Below, piece after piece: positions 34,143 to 43,965 of a stretch of 64,000 nucleotides of DNA. A program made the position numbers and the translations under genes. Origin of the DNA: Pseudomonadota bacterium (lineage in GTDB: Bacteria > Pseudomonadota > Gammaproteobacteria > Steroidobacterales > Woeseiaceae). The notes beneath the pieces are model-generated. The model did not search any database, had not been told where the DNA came from, and was given only the letters and a program-made list of their open reading frames with translations. The stretch lies in NCBI GenBank assembly GCA_022563255.1, contig JADFNS010000010.1:1-64000 (forward strand). The letters are read 5' to 3'. The number at the start of each line of letters is the position of its first letter. The stretch's first letter is position 1.

Positions 34143-35954
34143 ATGACGGATTCTGTTGCCGCAACTGCGGATGACCAATCAAGGGACAGAGATTTCCTGG
34201 GCCATCCGATCGGCCTTTACGTCTGTTTTACAACTGAACTCTGGGAGCGCTTTTCATTCTACGGAATGAAATATCTGCTCCTGTTATATCTCACGAAATA
34301 TCATTTGTTTTCCGATGGCGCGGGACTTGATGTACTGGGTTCTTACGCGGGTCTCGTCTACGCGCTCCCGTTGATCGGCGGCATGATCGCGGATCGTTAT
34401 CTTGGCATGCGCAAGTCCGTCTTGTTTGGCGGCATTTTGCTGTCGCTCGGGCACCTACTCATGGCCGTCGAGGGGCACCAGGCGATCAACTACGCCGCGG
34501 GCACCATACTCGCAAACGACCTCACGCTGGCCAGCGGAGAAGTGCTTGCCGCCGGCACGATGCTGTCCGAGGCAATAACTTTCCGCGATACCGCCTCACT
34601 CAAGGTTTTCTACTTTGCGCTGGCGCTTATCGTGATGGGCGTTGGTTATCTGAAGCCGAACATTTCCACAATCGTGGGCAAGCTCTACTCGAAGGACGAT
34701 CCACGGCGTGACGGTGGCTTCACGATTTTCTACATGGGCATCAACATCGGCTCCTTCGCCGCCACGCTGCTATGCGGCTGGCTGGGAGAGACCTTCGGCT
34801 GGCGGTACGGTTTCGGCGCCGCTGGTATCGGCATGATCATCGGGCTGATCACATTCACTTACGGCCAGAAATACCTGATGGGTCATGCCGAACCATCGGA
34901 TCCCGGGAAGCTAAAGAAAAAGTTCCTCGGACCGATCAATGTGGAATGGTCTATATATTTGCTGAGCTTGCCGTTCCTCGGTGTTTTCTGGCTTTTGGTG
35001 CAACACGAGCCGGTCGTACTGCTCACGCAAAACGTATTCCTGATTTGTTCGGTCGTCGGCCTCGTTCTTTATTCGATGGTCCACAACAAAACGGGCAGCA
35101 ACACCGTCGCCTACTCCATCGCCGGATTGGCCGTGGTGTCGGGTATATACGCCATCGGCGTCAACCTGCACTTTATTCCCGGCAGCGAGACTTTGGCTGA
35201 GTACGTCTTGTATGGATCGATTGCGTTGATCATCGGCTTTGTTGTGTACGGCTTCATGACCCATAATTCGCCGGAGTTTGGTCGCACTGTCGTGTTGATG
35301 ATTCTTATTTTATCGACCGTCGTTTTCTGGGCGCTTTTTGAGCAATCCGCCGGCTCGATGACTTTGTTTGCGGATCGCGTTGTCGATCGTTCCATTGGTG
35401 ATACAACCTTCACCGCATCGCAGTTCGGGTCATTGAACGCCGGGTTCATCATGCTGCTCGCGATTCCGTTCGCAATGCTCTGGACCTGGCTGGCCAAGCG
35501 CGATATCGAACCCAGTACGCCGCTCAAGTTCGGCCTCGGCATATTGCAGGTCGGCATCGGCTTCGGCGCGCTGGTCTTCGGTGCGCAATTCCCGAATGAG
35601 GCGGGGCAGATCGGAATGATCTGGCTGGTGCTGGCCTACCTGCTGCACACGACGGGAGAATTGTGTCTGTCGCCGGTCGGACTTTCGGCCGTTACCAAGC
35701 TATCGATCGGCAACGTCGTCGGCGTCAGCATGGGAACCTGGTTCCTCGCGACCGCGTTGTCGGAGACCGTCGCAACACGCATCGGCAAAATGGCCGCGAT
35801 AGACACCTCGGTCGGTGAAACAGCCGACATCGCCACGACGGTGGCAACGTATACGGCGCTGTTCTCGTTCCTGATGTGGTTTGGTATCGCCATGGGCATC
35901 TTCATGATCGTTATTTCGCCGATCCTGAGACGCTGGATGCACGGTATTCACTAG
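34143..35954 (+). CDS. POT/PTR family proton-coupled peptide transporter
   Basis: A 603-residue major-facilitator-type transporter that imports di- and tripeptides with protons. The POT signature ELWERFSFYGM (ExxERFxYYG) is at residues 32-42, and the second PTR2 signature FYMGINIGSFAA is near 196-207. Fourteen hydrophobic segments are expected for bacterial POTs of this length. GGGGGA lies just before the ATG. It is followed 30 bp later by a peptidase lipoprotein and then an AbgT transporter, which suggests joint use of peptides. Confidence 0.92.
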   Translation: MTDSVAATADDQSRDRDFLGHPIGLYVCFTTELWERFSFYGMKYLLLLYLTKYHLFSDGAGLDVLGSYAGLVYALPLIGGMIADRYLGMRKSVLFGGILLSLGHLLMAVEGHQAINYAAGTILANDLTLASGEVLAAGTMLSEAITFRDTASLKVFYFALALIVMGVGYLKPNISTIVGKLYSKDDPRRDGGFTIFYMGINIGSFAATLLCGWLGETFGWRYGFGAAGIGMIIGLITFTYGQKYLMGHAEPSDPGKLKKKFLGPINVEWSIYLLSLPFLGVFWLLVQHEPVVLLTQNVFLICSVVGLVLYSMVHNKTGSNTVAYSIAGLAVVSGIYAIGVNLHFIPGSETLAEYVLYGSIALIIGFVVYGFMTHNSPEFGRTVVLMILILSTVVFWALFEQSAGSMTLFADRVVDRSIGDTTFTASQFGSLNAGFIMLLAIPFAMLWTWLAKRDIEPSTPLKFGLGILQVGIGFGALVFGAQFPNEAGQIGMIWLVLAYLLHTTGELCLSPVGLSAVTKLSIGNVVGVSMGTWFLATALSETVATRIGKMAAIDTSVGETADIATTVATYTALFSFLMWFGIAMGIFMIVISPILRRWMHGIH

Positions 35955-35984
35955 GCGAATATTCAAGAATTAACGGAAGACAAA

Positions 35985-37775
35985 ATGAAAAAACTGATAA
36001 CCATGGTCGCTGGCATAGTGATCGTACTTTCTGCGTGCTCGGACAGGGCCGCTACTGATGAAACCGCCAAGGAATTCGTTGCTCGAGCCAACGTAGAACT
36101 CGCGGAGCTTAGCATTGAGACAGATGCTGCCTCGTGGGTGCGCGCCACCTATATAACCCGGGACACGGCGATTATTGCGGCAGCAGCCAGAGAAAAATAC
36201 GCAAAGTGGCACAGCAACATGGTGCGACAGGCCCTGCAGTACGAGGGCCTGGAACTCGCGCCGGAAACACGGCGCGCGATCGATCTGCTAAAACTCGGCA
36301 CCTCGCTGCCGACGCCCAGCGATCCCGCGAAACGCAAAGAGCTGACGATGATCGCCACGGAGCTTACGGGCATGTACGGGGCCGGCCGATACTGCAAAGG
36401 TACCGACTGCCGCGGTCTGGACGAATTGGAAGACGTCCTCTTCAACAGCCGCGATTTTGACGAGCTGGAAGACGCCTGGATTGGCTGGCGCACGATCTCG
36501 CCACCGATGCGCGAGAAGTACGAACGCTATGTCGAACTCGTCAATGAGGGCGCGAACGAACTCGGCTACAGCGATCTTGGCGAGATGTGGCGCGCCGGCT
36601 TTGATATGAGCCCGGCGGAATTTACGGACGAGGCGAGTCGCCTCTGGGAGCAAGTGAAACCGCTTTACAGCGAACTGCACTGCGCCGTCCGCGCCAGGCT
36701 TGGTGAATATTACGGGGCCGACAAAGTGCCTCAAGACGGTCTTATTCCGGCGCACATTCTCGGCAACATGTGGGCGCAGGAGTGGTCGTTCATCTACGAC
36801 ATCATGGAGCCGTATCCTGGCGTTGCCGATCTCGACGTCGACAGCGCGCTGCGAACCAAAAACTATTCCCCGCAGGAAATGGTCCGCTCGGCAGAAAACT
36901 TTTATGTGTCGCTCGGAATGGAGCGACTGCCGGACACGTTCTGGGAGCGCTCGCAGTTTTCGAAGCCGCGTGATCGTGACGTCGTTTGTCACGCGAGCGC
37001 CTGGGGCCTGGATGGCGGTAACGATCTGCGCATCAAAATGTGCATCAAGCAAACCTATGACGAGCTGCGCGTGATCTACCACGAGCTGGGGCACAATTAC
37101 TATCAGTCCGCGTACAAGGATCAGGCGCCGCTATTTCGGGGCGGGGCGCAATCCGGTTTCCATGAGGCAATCGGCGATACGATTACATTATCGATGACGC
37201 CACAATACTTGCAGGACGTTGGCCTGATCGGCTCTGCTGCAGAAAGCGAGCAGGCCGTCATTAACGGACAAATGCAGCTCGCGCTCGACAAGATCGCCTT
37301 CCTGCCATTTGCCAAGCTCATTGACGAATGGCGCTGGGGCGTTTTTTCCGGTGAGATTGCGCCACAGGACTACAACAAGGCCTGGTGGGAGCTGCGTACC
37401 CGCTACCAGGGAATCGCACCACCGGTAGAGCGATCTGAGGCCAATTTTGACCCCGGCGCAAAATATCACATTCCGGCGAACGTCTCCTACACGCGTTATT
37501 TCCTGGCGCGCATACTGCAGTTTCAGTTTCAGCGAGCGCTGTGCGAGACCGCAGGCCACGAAGGCGACCTTGCCTCTTGCTCAATTTATGGCAACAAGGA
37601 GGCCGGCGACAAATTCCTCGCCATGATGGCCTCCGGTCAGAGCGAGCCCTGGCAGGACGCACTCGAAAAGCTGACGGGTACGCGGGAAATGGACGCGACC
37701 GCGATCATCGACTACTTCGCGCCGTTGATGAGCTATCTCAAAGAACAAAACGCCGGCCGCGAATGCGGCTGGTAA
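35985..37775 (+). CDS. M2 family peptidyl-dipeptidase (ACE-like) lipoprotein
   Basis: A 596-residue zinc metallopeptidase homologous to angiotensin-converting enzyme, which removes dipeptides from peptide C-termini. The zinc site is HELGH (His366, Glu367, His370) with the third ligand Glu394 in GFHEAIGD. ACE-like blocks downstream are KYHIPANVSYTRYFLA and FQFQRALC. The lipobox LSAC (Cys18) indicates membrane anchoring in the periplasm. Placed between a peptide importer and AbgT, it probably trims oligopeptides to transportable dipeptides. Confidence 0.93.
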   Translation: MKKLITMVAGIVIVLSACSDRAATDETAKEFVARANVELAELSIETDAASWVRATYITRDTAIIAAAAREKYAKWHSNMVRQALQYEGLELAPETRRAIDLLKLGTSLPTPSDPAKRKELTMIATELTGMYGAGRYCKGTDCRGLDELEDVLFNSRDFDELEDAWIGWRTISPPMREKYERYVELVNEGANELGYSDLGEMWRAGFDMSPAEFTDEASRLWEQVKPLYSELHCAVRARLGEYYGADKVPQDGLIPAHILGNMWAQEWSFIYDIMEPYPGVADLDVDSALRTKNYSPQEMVRSAENFYVSLGMERLPDTFWERSQFSKPRDRDVVCHASAWGLDGGNDLRIKMCIKQTYDELRVIYHELGHNYYQSAYKDQAPLFRGGAQSGFHEAIGDTITLSMTPQYLQDVGLIGSAAESEQAVINGQMQLALDKIAFLPFAKLIDEWRWGVFSGEIAPQDYNKAWWELRTRYQGIAPPVERSEANFDPGAKYHIPANVSYTRYFLARILQFQFQRALCETAGHEGDLASCSIYGNKEAGDKFLAMMASGQSEPWQDALEKLTGTREMDATAIIDYFAPLMSYLKEQNAGRECGW

Positions 37776-37837
37776 CGCCATCACAGGAACGGGTCGCGCG
37801 GGTGCCATAAATTGCCGGTAAACCACAAAGGATCAAC

Positions 37838-39373
37838 ATGCCACAGCCGAATCAAGACACCAGCAGCGGCGGATTTCTCGCTACCGTAGAGCGCATTGGC
37901 AACAAACTGCCAGACCCGGCAGTCCTGTTTATCGCCCTGCTGTTTATTGTCTGGATTCTGTCCTGGCTGCTGTCGTACCTGACGTTCGAGGTTGTGGATC
38001 CGCGAACGAGCGAAGCGCTGGTCGTCAACAACCTGTTATCGGGATCCGCCCTGACCGAGTTCCTTTCGGTGATGGTGACCAACTTCTCGCACTTCCATCC
38101 GGTCGGTGTTGTGTTGGTCGCGATGCTGGGCATCGGCGTTGCCGAGCACACTGGATTTATCAACGCTGCATTGCGCGCGTTGCTCAACGTAACTCCTGCT
38201 CGCCTGTTGACGCCGATGGTTGTCGCCGTCGGCATCGTCAGCCACACCGCGGCCGACGCCGGGTATGTGTTGGTCATTCCATTGGGGGGCGTCATCTTTT
38301 ACGCTGCCGGCCGTCATCCGCTTGCTGGCCTTGCGGCGGCGTTCGCCGGTGTATCCGGCGGTTTTTCAGCAAGCTTCGTCCCCTCTGCAATCGACCCCTT
38401 GCTGCAGGGCCTCACCCAGGCCGGTGCGCAAATTCTCGACCCGAACATAGTGATCAACCCTCTCAACAACTATTTCTTTACAACGGCCTCGTCCGTATTG
38501 ATCATTCTCGTGAGCTGGTACATCACCGATAAAATCATCGAGCCGCGGCTGCAAAGCCAGAAAATTGACGGCGACAAAGACGATTTACCGGAAATGCACG
38601 ACCTTCAGGACGCGGAACGCAAGGGCTTGCGTTGGGCGCTGTTGTCAATGGGGCTTTGCGTCGTGTTGCTCGTTGCAACTTCTTTGCCCTCCGATTCCGC
38701 ATGGCGCGATGCCAGTGGCGAGATCGCCAGTTTCCAGTCCCCGCTGATGCGTTCCATCGTATCGCTGATTTTTCTGTTCTTCCTGATACCCGGCATCGTT
38801 TACGGAATCGTGGCCGGCACCATGAAGAGCTCCAGGGACGTGATTGTCGGCATGACCAAATCGATGAACTTAATGGCGTATTACCTGGTCATCATGTTTT
38901 TTATCGCTCAATTCGTTTACGCGTTTGGTCAGTCCAATCTCGGCGTCCTCCTTGCGCTGCAAGGTGCGGCGTTTCTCAAGGCGCTGGCTATGCCGGCCGC
39001 CATAACGATCGTCGGCATTATTCTTCTGACGGCCTTAATCAACATCTTTGTCGGCTCGGCAAGCGGCAAGTGGGGCTTGCTCGCGCCGATATTCGTGCCG
39101 ATGTTGATGTCCCTTGGAATCTCGCCCGATCTCACTCAGGCTGCGTATCGCGTCGGCGACTCAAGCACCAACATCATCACGCCGTTGATGCCGTACTTTC
39201 CTCTCGTGGTCGTTTACTGTCAGCGCTACGTAAAATCGACCGGGATAGGTACTTTAACCGCTATGATGCTGCCGTATTCGGTAACGTTCCTTATCGCGTG
39301 GACCGGCTTCTTGCTCCTCTACATGTGGATCGGCCTGCCGCTGGGTATTCAGGCGAGCTATACGTACCCGTAA
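37838..39373 (+). CDS. AbgT family transporter
   Basis: A 511-residue membrane transporter of the AbgT family (p-aminobenzoyl-glutamate transport; some homologues export sulfonamides). Family blocks: FHPVGVVLVAMLGIGVAEHTG, SHTAADAGYVLVIPLGG, SGGFSASFVPSAIDPLLQG, and near the C-terminus AYRVGDSSTNIITPLMPYFP. About eleven to thirteen hydrophobic helices. Substrate not readable; the association with peptide genes suggests an amino-acyl or peptide-like solute. Confidence 0.88.
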   Translation: MPQPNQDTSSGGFLATVERIGNKLPDPAVLFIALLFIVWILSWLLSYLTFEVVDPRTSEALVVNNLLSGSALTEFLSVMVTNFSHFHPVGVVLVAMLGIGVAEHTGFINAALRALLNVTPARLLTPMVVAVGIVSHTAADAGYVLVIPLGGVIFYAAGRHPLAGLAAAFAGVSGGFSASFVPSAIDPLLQGLTQAGAQILDPNIVINPLNNYFFTTASSVLIILVSWYITDKIIEPRLQSQKIDGDKDDLPEMHDLQDAERKGLRWALLSMGLCVVLLVATSLPSDSAWRDASGEIASFQSPLMRSIVSLIFLFFLIPGIVYGIVAGTMKSSRDVIVGMTKSMNLMAYYLVIMFFIAQFVYAFGQSNLGVLLALQGAAFLKALAMPAAITIVGIILLTALINIFVGSASGKWGLLAPIFVPMLMSLGISPDLTQAAYRVGDSSTNIITPLMPYFPLVVVYCQRYVKSTGIGTLTAMMLPYSVTFLIAWTGFLLLYMWIGLPLGIQASYTYP

Positions 39374-39386
39374 GGACGAACGGCGT

Positions 39387-40175
39387 TTAATCGCCCACGC
39401 ACGAGCCCGCATAGAGTTTCTGCACGCCCGCATTGTCAAGCTGGCATTCGTTATCATAAGTCACATGGTCCGAACCGCAAACCGGCAGATAGTCGCGCGG
39501 ACAGTTTTCACCCAGGCTTTCGCATACGCCGGCATACTCGATCGATGCGCCGCGACGTTCCGCAAAACAGGCGTTGCCGTACGTCGTGCCATCGACTCCA
39601 CACACGGGCACGAAAAGCCGAGGACAACTGCGAACGTTGCACAGCCCTTCGGTGAAACTGGTCTCTCCGGACTTTTCACCAAAGCATGCGTTGTCGTAAC
39701 TAACGTCGTTCGCGCCGCAAACCGGTGCGAACACTTTTGGACAGTTGTCGATATCACAAGCGCCCTTGCGCTGTACCAGCACGCGCTCCGCATCTGCCTC
39801 GCAGCGATTGATGAAAGTGCGGCCATTCATTCCACAGACGGGCTCCTCGTAGCTGGGGCAGCCGTTTAGCGTACATGCACCAAGTCCCGCGATATCAACC
39901 TGGGATTTTTGCGCAAAGCATTCATTAATATACGTGTTGCCGTCTACACCGCATACCGGATCGAATATCTCCGGGCAACCGTTGCTGTCCCCATCGAGGC
40001 AAATACCCACATTGACGATCTCTATGCCGGCCGCATCCGCCACGCATTCATTGCTATACGTCTGGCCGTTGGCGCCGCACACCGGACTGTATTGCATCGT
40101 GCAGGCAACCTCCAACTCGGCCGCCCCGCTGAGCAAAACGATCATCAAAAGTCCGCTTTGAATTGGCATCATCAT
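39387..40175 (-). CDS. secreted protein with six Kazal-type protease-inhibitor domains
   Basis: A 262-residue exported protein. A signal peptide (about residues 1-24) is followed by six tandem Kazal-like domains, each starting C-x5-PVCG, then a GxTYxNxC-type core (SY or TF in some copies) and ending with a cysteine about 35 residues after the first. Kazal domains act as rigid inhibitors of serine proteases. The six copies differ in the P1-loop region, so specificity may differ. The ATG cluster at 40175/40172/40169 was chosen over an upstream ATG at 40232, since the signal peptide begins there. It may be cotranscribed with the genes to its right, including a serine protease. Confidence 0.85.
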   Translation of the reverse strand: MMMPIQSGLLMIVLLSGAAELEVACTMQYSPVCGANGQTYSNECVADAAGIEIVNVGICLDGDSNGCPEIFDPVCGVDGNTYINECFAQKSQVDIAGLGACTLNGCPSYEEPVCGMNGRTFINRCEADAERVLVQRKGACDIDNCPKVFAPVCGANDVSYDNACFGEKSGETSFTEGLCNVRSCPRLFVPVCGVDGTTYGNACFAERRGASIEYAGVCESLGENCPRDYLPVCGSDHVTYDNECQLDNAGVQKLYAGSCVGD

Positions 40176-40228
40176 TCTTATCTGCGTCGCAATTCCAGTT
40201 ATCTTAGAACACAAAAACGTTCCGTGGT

Positions 40229-40846
40229 TCAACGAATTCTCGCTGCTCCCCAGTAGTTGTAACTCAACGCCCGGATGCCCGGGATGTACATTCGATTGTC
40301 ATCTTCAATTTCAAAGCCAGCCGTGGCAAGCAATAGGGGGATGTCGCGATTCATGTTGCAACCCCCGGCGATTTTCCCCCAGACGGAGTTTGCGCGGTCC
40401 TGCCATTGAGCGACGCTTCGGTCCGGCGCCCTGCCATGTTCGCAGAACAGCAATTGTCCGTCGGGCCTGAGGACGCGGCGCATGCCCGCCAACGCGCTCA
40501 TCACGTCAGGAATTGTGCACAATGTATACGTCATCAACACCGTATCGACGCTGTTGTCAGCCAGCGGAATTTCCTCGCCCGGCAAGTCGATCAGCTCGAC
40601 GTCCAGGCCAGAGCACGCGATGGGTCCGGCAGCGATGTCTCGCATGCCGGCCGCCGGTTCCAGTCCCCAGATGCGGCGCACCTTGCTGCGATCGTAATAC
40701 GGTAAATTCAGTCCACTGCCAAATCCTATTTCAAGAATGTCGCCGGTAGCGCGCGGCACGATTTTCTCTCTTTGCTTTCGTATCGGTTTGACGCCGCAAG
40801 CAATGTTGATTAATCGTGGCAAAATCCTGTCTTCGTACCAACTCAT
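40229..40846 (-). CDS. class I SAM-dependent methyltransferase
   Basis: A 205-residue methyltransferase with the SAM-binding motif ILEIGFGSGLNLPYY near residues 37-51, a strand-2 acidic residue in GLEPAAGM, and the post-motif LPLADNS-like EEIPLADNSVDTVLMTY. It resembles the UbiE/PMT family of phospholipid- or quinone-type methyltransferases, but no substrate can be assigned. Its ATG overlaps the TGA of the upstream protease/deacetylase gene (ATGA), so the two are translationally coupled. Confidence 0.82.
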   Translation of the reverse strand: MSWYEDRILPRLINIACGVKPIRKQREKIVPRATGDILEIGFGSGLNLPYYDRSKVRRIWGLEPAAGMRDIAAGPIACSGLDVELIDLPGEEIPLADNSVDTVLMTYTLCTIPDVMSALAGMRRVLRPDGQLLFCEHGRAPDRSVAQWQDRANSVWGKIAGGCNMNRDIPLLLATAGFEIEDDNRMYIPGIRALSYNYWGAARIR

Positions 40847-42696
40847 TTACCGTTGACCAGATCACTGATTGTCACCAGTTCGAACCCCTCCGCCTCGAGT
40901 TTCGGCAGCTCGCGCTCCAGCAGGGCCAGTGTCGCTGCATAGGGGTGGCCGATCGCGATGACGGAACCGTGCCGGAGCGCGAACTTTTTCATGCGTTCGA
41001 ATTCGCGGACGACGGTTTCCGGCGCCCGATCCGGATCGAGGAAAATATCGCGTTTGCGTGCGCTGACCCCGACCTCTTCGGCCAGTTGCAGCGCGACACT
41101 TTCGTGCGTTGTGTAACTGTCAACGAAAAACAGTTCGTCACGCGCATGGATTTCCTCCATCAGCCACAGCATGTGGCCGGGAAGGCGGGTTAACAGGCTG
41201 CCCCGGTGGCTGTTTACGCCAATAGCGTGCGGGACGGACATCAATGCCTGTGCAAACACGTCGCCAAACTCCCGGCGGCTCATATCCAGAACAATGCCGA
41301 CGGGGTCCCGGGCCGCGCTATCCGCCGCCGCCTGTAGCGGCAGGTGCAACAAGACCTCCTTGCCGCGTTCGTGAGCGCGCTCGGCAAGCACCGCTGTGCG
41401 CGGTGCGCCCGGAAGAACCGCAAGCGCGATCGGGCCCGGCAAATCTATCGCTCGTTGTCCGGCCGCAAGCCCATAACCAAGGTCATCGATAATGATTGCT
41501 ATTCGCGGCTGCAACAGCCCCATCGCCGCAACCAGCTGCGCGTCGGCTTCGCGATCGACGATGCCGGACAAACTCAGGTCGGGAAACCCTGGCGTATCGT
41601 CGACAACAACGTCCGGCGCAATACCAACATTATGAATGGAGTCTCCCGACGGTGTGTAATATCGCGACGTCGTTAACTTGATCGCCCGTCCTTTCGACAA
41701 CGGTATAACCGTTTGCACGAGCCCCTTGCCAAAGGTGGACGTGCCAACGATGATTGCGCGACCGTGGTCTTGCAGCGCACCGGCAACGATTTCGGACGCT
41801 GATGCGGAACCGCTGTTTACGAGTACGATCAGTGCGGCGCCGTCGAGTATGTCCCCGGGTTGCGCGGTGCGTGTAAATTGGGATTCCGGCGACCGGCCGC
41901 TCGCTGTAACAATGATGCCGGAATCCATAAACAAATCGGCAACCTCCACCGCAGATTCGAGCACGCCACCGGGATTATTCCGCAAGTCGAGAATCAGGCC
42001 TTTTATCGTTCCGCTGCTCATCTCCTGCAATTCATCGACGGCGCCGCTCAGCTCACGTGCTGTGCCTTCGTTAAACTGGCTGACGCGAACGTAGCCAGTC
42101 CACGGATTGAGAAGTTCCCTGTGTACGCTGGCCACGCGAATAATCTGGCGCCGCATTTCGTGGTCGATCGCAACTGAGTCACGCAGCACGGTTAAAGTCA
42201 CAGTCGAGCCGGCGTAACCTCGCAGCTGCCCCAACGCCTCCCGCAACCGGTTTGCTTTGATCGATCGCCCGTCAACTGCAATGAGTTCGTCACCGCTGCG
42301 AATGCCGGACCGAGCCGCGGGCGACCCGGCGATCGGCGTAATTACGCGAATGACGCCGTCGATCATGGCGACCTCCAGGCCGACGCCGGTGTAGCTGCCA
42401 GTCGTGCTGCTACGAATATCCCGATATTCACTCGCATCGAGATATTCGGAATGAACGTCCAGGTGGCTGATCATGCCGCGAAGCGCGCTCTCAAGAAGCT
42501 CGGCATCGTCGACAACGTCGACATAATCACGCTTCACCCGCTCCAGGACTTCCGCGAATAACTGCGCCTGCTCCCGCGTCAGTGCCGAGTTAATTTCTGG
42601 CCCGCTCCCGCCAAGCAGCCCGCCGCCGACTGACAGGCTCAAGCCCATGACGACACCGATTACGACAACGAGAATTGCGCGGACTTTCAATGACAT
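40843..42696 (-). CDS. fused S41 C-terminal processing peptidase and divergent polysaccharide deacetylase
   Basis: A 617-residue two-part protein. Residues 1-395 are a CtpA-type S41 peptidase: N-terminal membrane anchor or signal (about 5-28), PDZ domain around 90-175, and the Ser-Lys dyad Ser297 (NSGSASASE) and Lys324 (STFGKGL). Residues about 398-617 are a divergent polysaccharide deacetylase (YibQ/DUF610 type) starting IAIIIDDLGYG, with LLHLPLQ, FFVDSYTT and VIAIGHPYAATL. In other gammaproteobacteria these are two neighbouring genes after envC. Here no stop or start separates them. It probably acts in the periplasm on envelope proteins and peptidoglycan-related substrates. Confidence 0.9.
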   Translation of the reverse strand: MSLKVRAILVVVIGVVMGLSLSVGGGLLGGSGPEINSALTREQAQLFAEVLERVKRDYVDVVDDAELLESALRGMISHLDVHSEYLDASEYRDIRSSTTGSYTGVGLEVAMIDGVIRVITPIAGSPAARSGIRSGDELIAVDGRSIKANRLREALGQLRGYAGSTVTLTVLRDSVAIDHEMRRQIIRVASVHRELLNPWTGYVRVSQFNEGTARELSGAVDELQEMSSGTIKGLILDLRNNPGGVLESAVEVADLFMDSGIIVTASGRSPESQFTRTAQPGDILDGAALIVLVNSGSASASEIVAGALQDHGRAIIVGTSTFGKGLVQTVIPLSKGRAIKLTTSRYYTPSGDSIHNVGIAPDVVVDDTPGFPDLSLSGIVDREADAQLVAAMGLLQPRIAIIIDDLGYGLAAGQRAIDLPGPIALAVLPGAPRTAVLAERAHERGKEVLLHLPLQAAADSAARDPVGIVLDMSRREFGDVFAQALMSVPHAIGVNSHRGSLLTRLPGHMLWLMEEIHARDELFFVDSYTTHESVALQLAEEVGVSARKRDIFLDPDRAPETVVREFERMKKFALRHGSVIAIGHPYAATLALLERELPKLEAEGFELVTISDLVNGK

Positions 42697-42756
42697 ACAA
42701 ACACCCTTATGCCCCGGCCTTTGGCTCTTATGACACCGTCTTTGACCTTAGCACAA

Positions 42757-43914
42757 CTAACCACCGGGTCGGCGCGTCACCCAATGCCCCGGATTAACCG
42801 GTTTCGTACCCCGGCGCAGCTCGAAATACAGGCCGGTGTCCGGCTGACCGCCGCTGTCGCCAACCGTGGCGATCACATCACCCGGTGCGACCCAGTCCCC
42901 CGTGTTCTTGAGAATCGTCTCGTTGTACCCGTACAGGGTCATGTAGCCCCCGCCGTGATCGACGATGACCAACAAGCCCATGCCCGCAAGCCAGTCCGCG
43001 AACGCGATGCGGCCATGGTAAATGGCGCGTACCTCCCGGCCGCGAGGCGCCTTGAGAACGACGCCGTTCCATTTGATTCTGCCACCGACCCGCGGTTGAC
43101 CGAAGTCGTGTATTACGGTCCCGGCGACCGGCCAGGTAAGACGGCCCTTGTGTTCGCTGAACGGCTGTTCGGAACTAATCGGGTAATCCGAAAGTATGCT
43201 CGTCAACTCACCGATCAGCCGGGTAAGATCTCCTTCCTGCGCTGCCAGGCGCTCAACTTCCTGTCCCTCGTTCGCAATTTTTTTCCGAAGGCCGGCCAGC
43301 AGCGCTTGGCGGCTGTTCAGCGAGATGTGCAGCTTGCTCAGTTGCTCGTAGCGCCTTTTCGCGAGCGCTGCGAGGCGCGCCGCTTCGGCCGCTATTTTGC
43401 TTCGCAGCTCATCCAACTCGCGAATTTCGTCCATAACCGCGGCGATGTTGGCGGCTCGATAGTCGTTGAGATAGCGGTAATAAGCCATCAATCGACCCAA
43501 TGTTGCCGGGTCGCGCTGGTTCAGGAGCAGTTTGATCTTCTCCTGGCGTCCGCTCATGTAAGCGGCCCGGATTTGGGCGGCAAGCTCTTTTGATTCTTTG
43601 TCCAGGTGCGCTTCACGATTTTCCAGGTCGGCATCAAGCGAGCGCTTTTTCTTTTCGGTATAGCGCTGCTCCCGCTCGATATCCGTGATCCGCATGCGCT
43701 GCTCGGCTATCGCTATCTCTATGTCCTGCAGTTCGCCAGTCAACCGATCCCTTTCGGTCGCGCTGCGGTCCATGCTGTGTTTGAGGCTACTGATCCGCTC
43801 GCGGACCTGTTCGAGTTCGCGTTCCTTGACCGTCGCCAGCTCCCCACCAGAGTCCTGGGCCGATGTGGCGCCTGCGGCTATCAGAAGCGCAAAGAAGGTG
43901 ATACGCGTAATCAT
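42757..43914 (-). CDS. envC: murein hydrolase activator, EnvC/M23 family
   Basis: A 385-residue periplasmic protein with a signal peptide (about 1-19), a long coiled coil (about 24-250) and a C-terminal LytM/M23 domain (about 275-375). Zinc-binding positions of active LytM enzymes are lost: GGRIKWNGVVLKA replaces the H-x-GxD motif, and LYFELR replaces HxHFE. A degenerate LytM domain is the mark of EnvC-type proteins, which activate amidases during septum splitting instead of cutting peptidoglycan themselves. The protease/deacetylase fusion follows 60 bp downstream. Confidence 0.92.
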   Translation of the reverse strand: MITRITFFALLIAAGATSAQDSGGELATVKERELEQVRERISSLKHSMDRSATERDRLTGELQDIEIAIAEQRMRITDIEREQRYTEKKKRSLDADLENREAHLDKESKELAAQIRAAYMSGRQEKIKLLLNQRDPATLGRLMAYYRYLNDYRAANIAAVMDEIRELDELRSKIAAEAARLAALAKRRYEQLSKLHISLNSRQALLAGLRKKIANEGQEVERLAAQEGDLTRLIGELTSILSDYPISSEQPFSEHKGRLTWPVAGTVIHDFGQPRVGGRIKWNGVVLKAPRGREVRAIYHGRIAFADWLAGMGLLVIVDHGGGYMTLYGYNETILKNTGDWVAPGDVIATVGDSGGQPDTGLYFELRRGTKPVNPGHWVTRRPGG

Positions 43915-43965
43915 GCGGGCACAGTGTAGAGCCTTAAGCGGGGTATTTCCTCTCGCTTAAACAGG

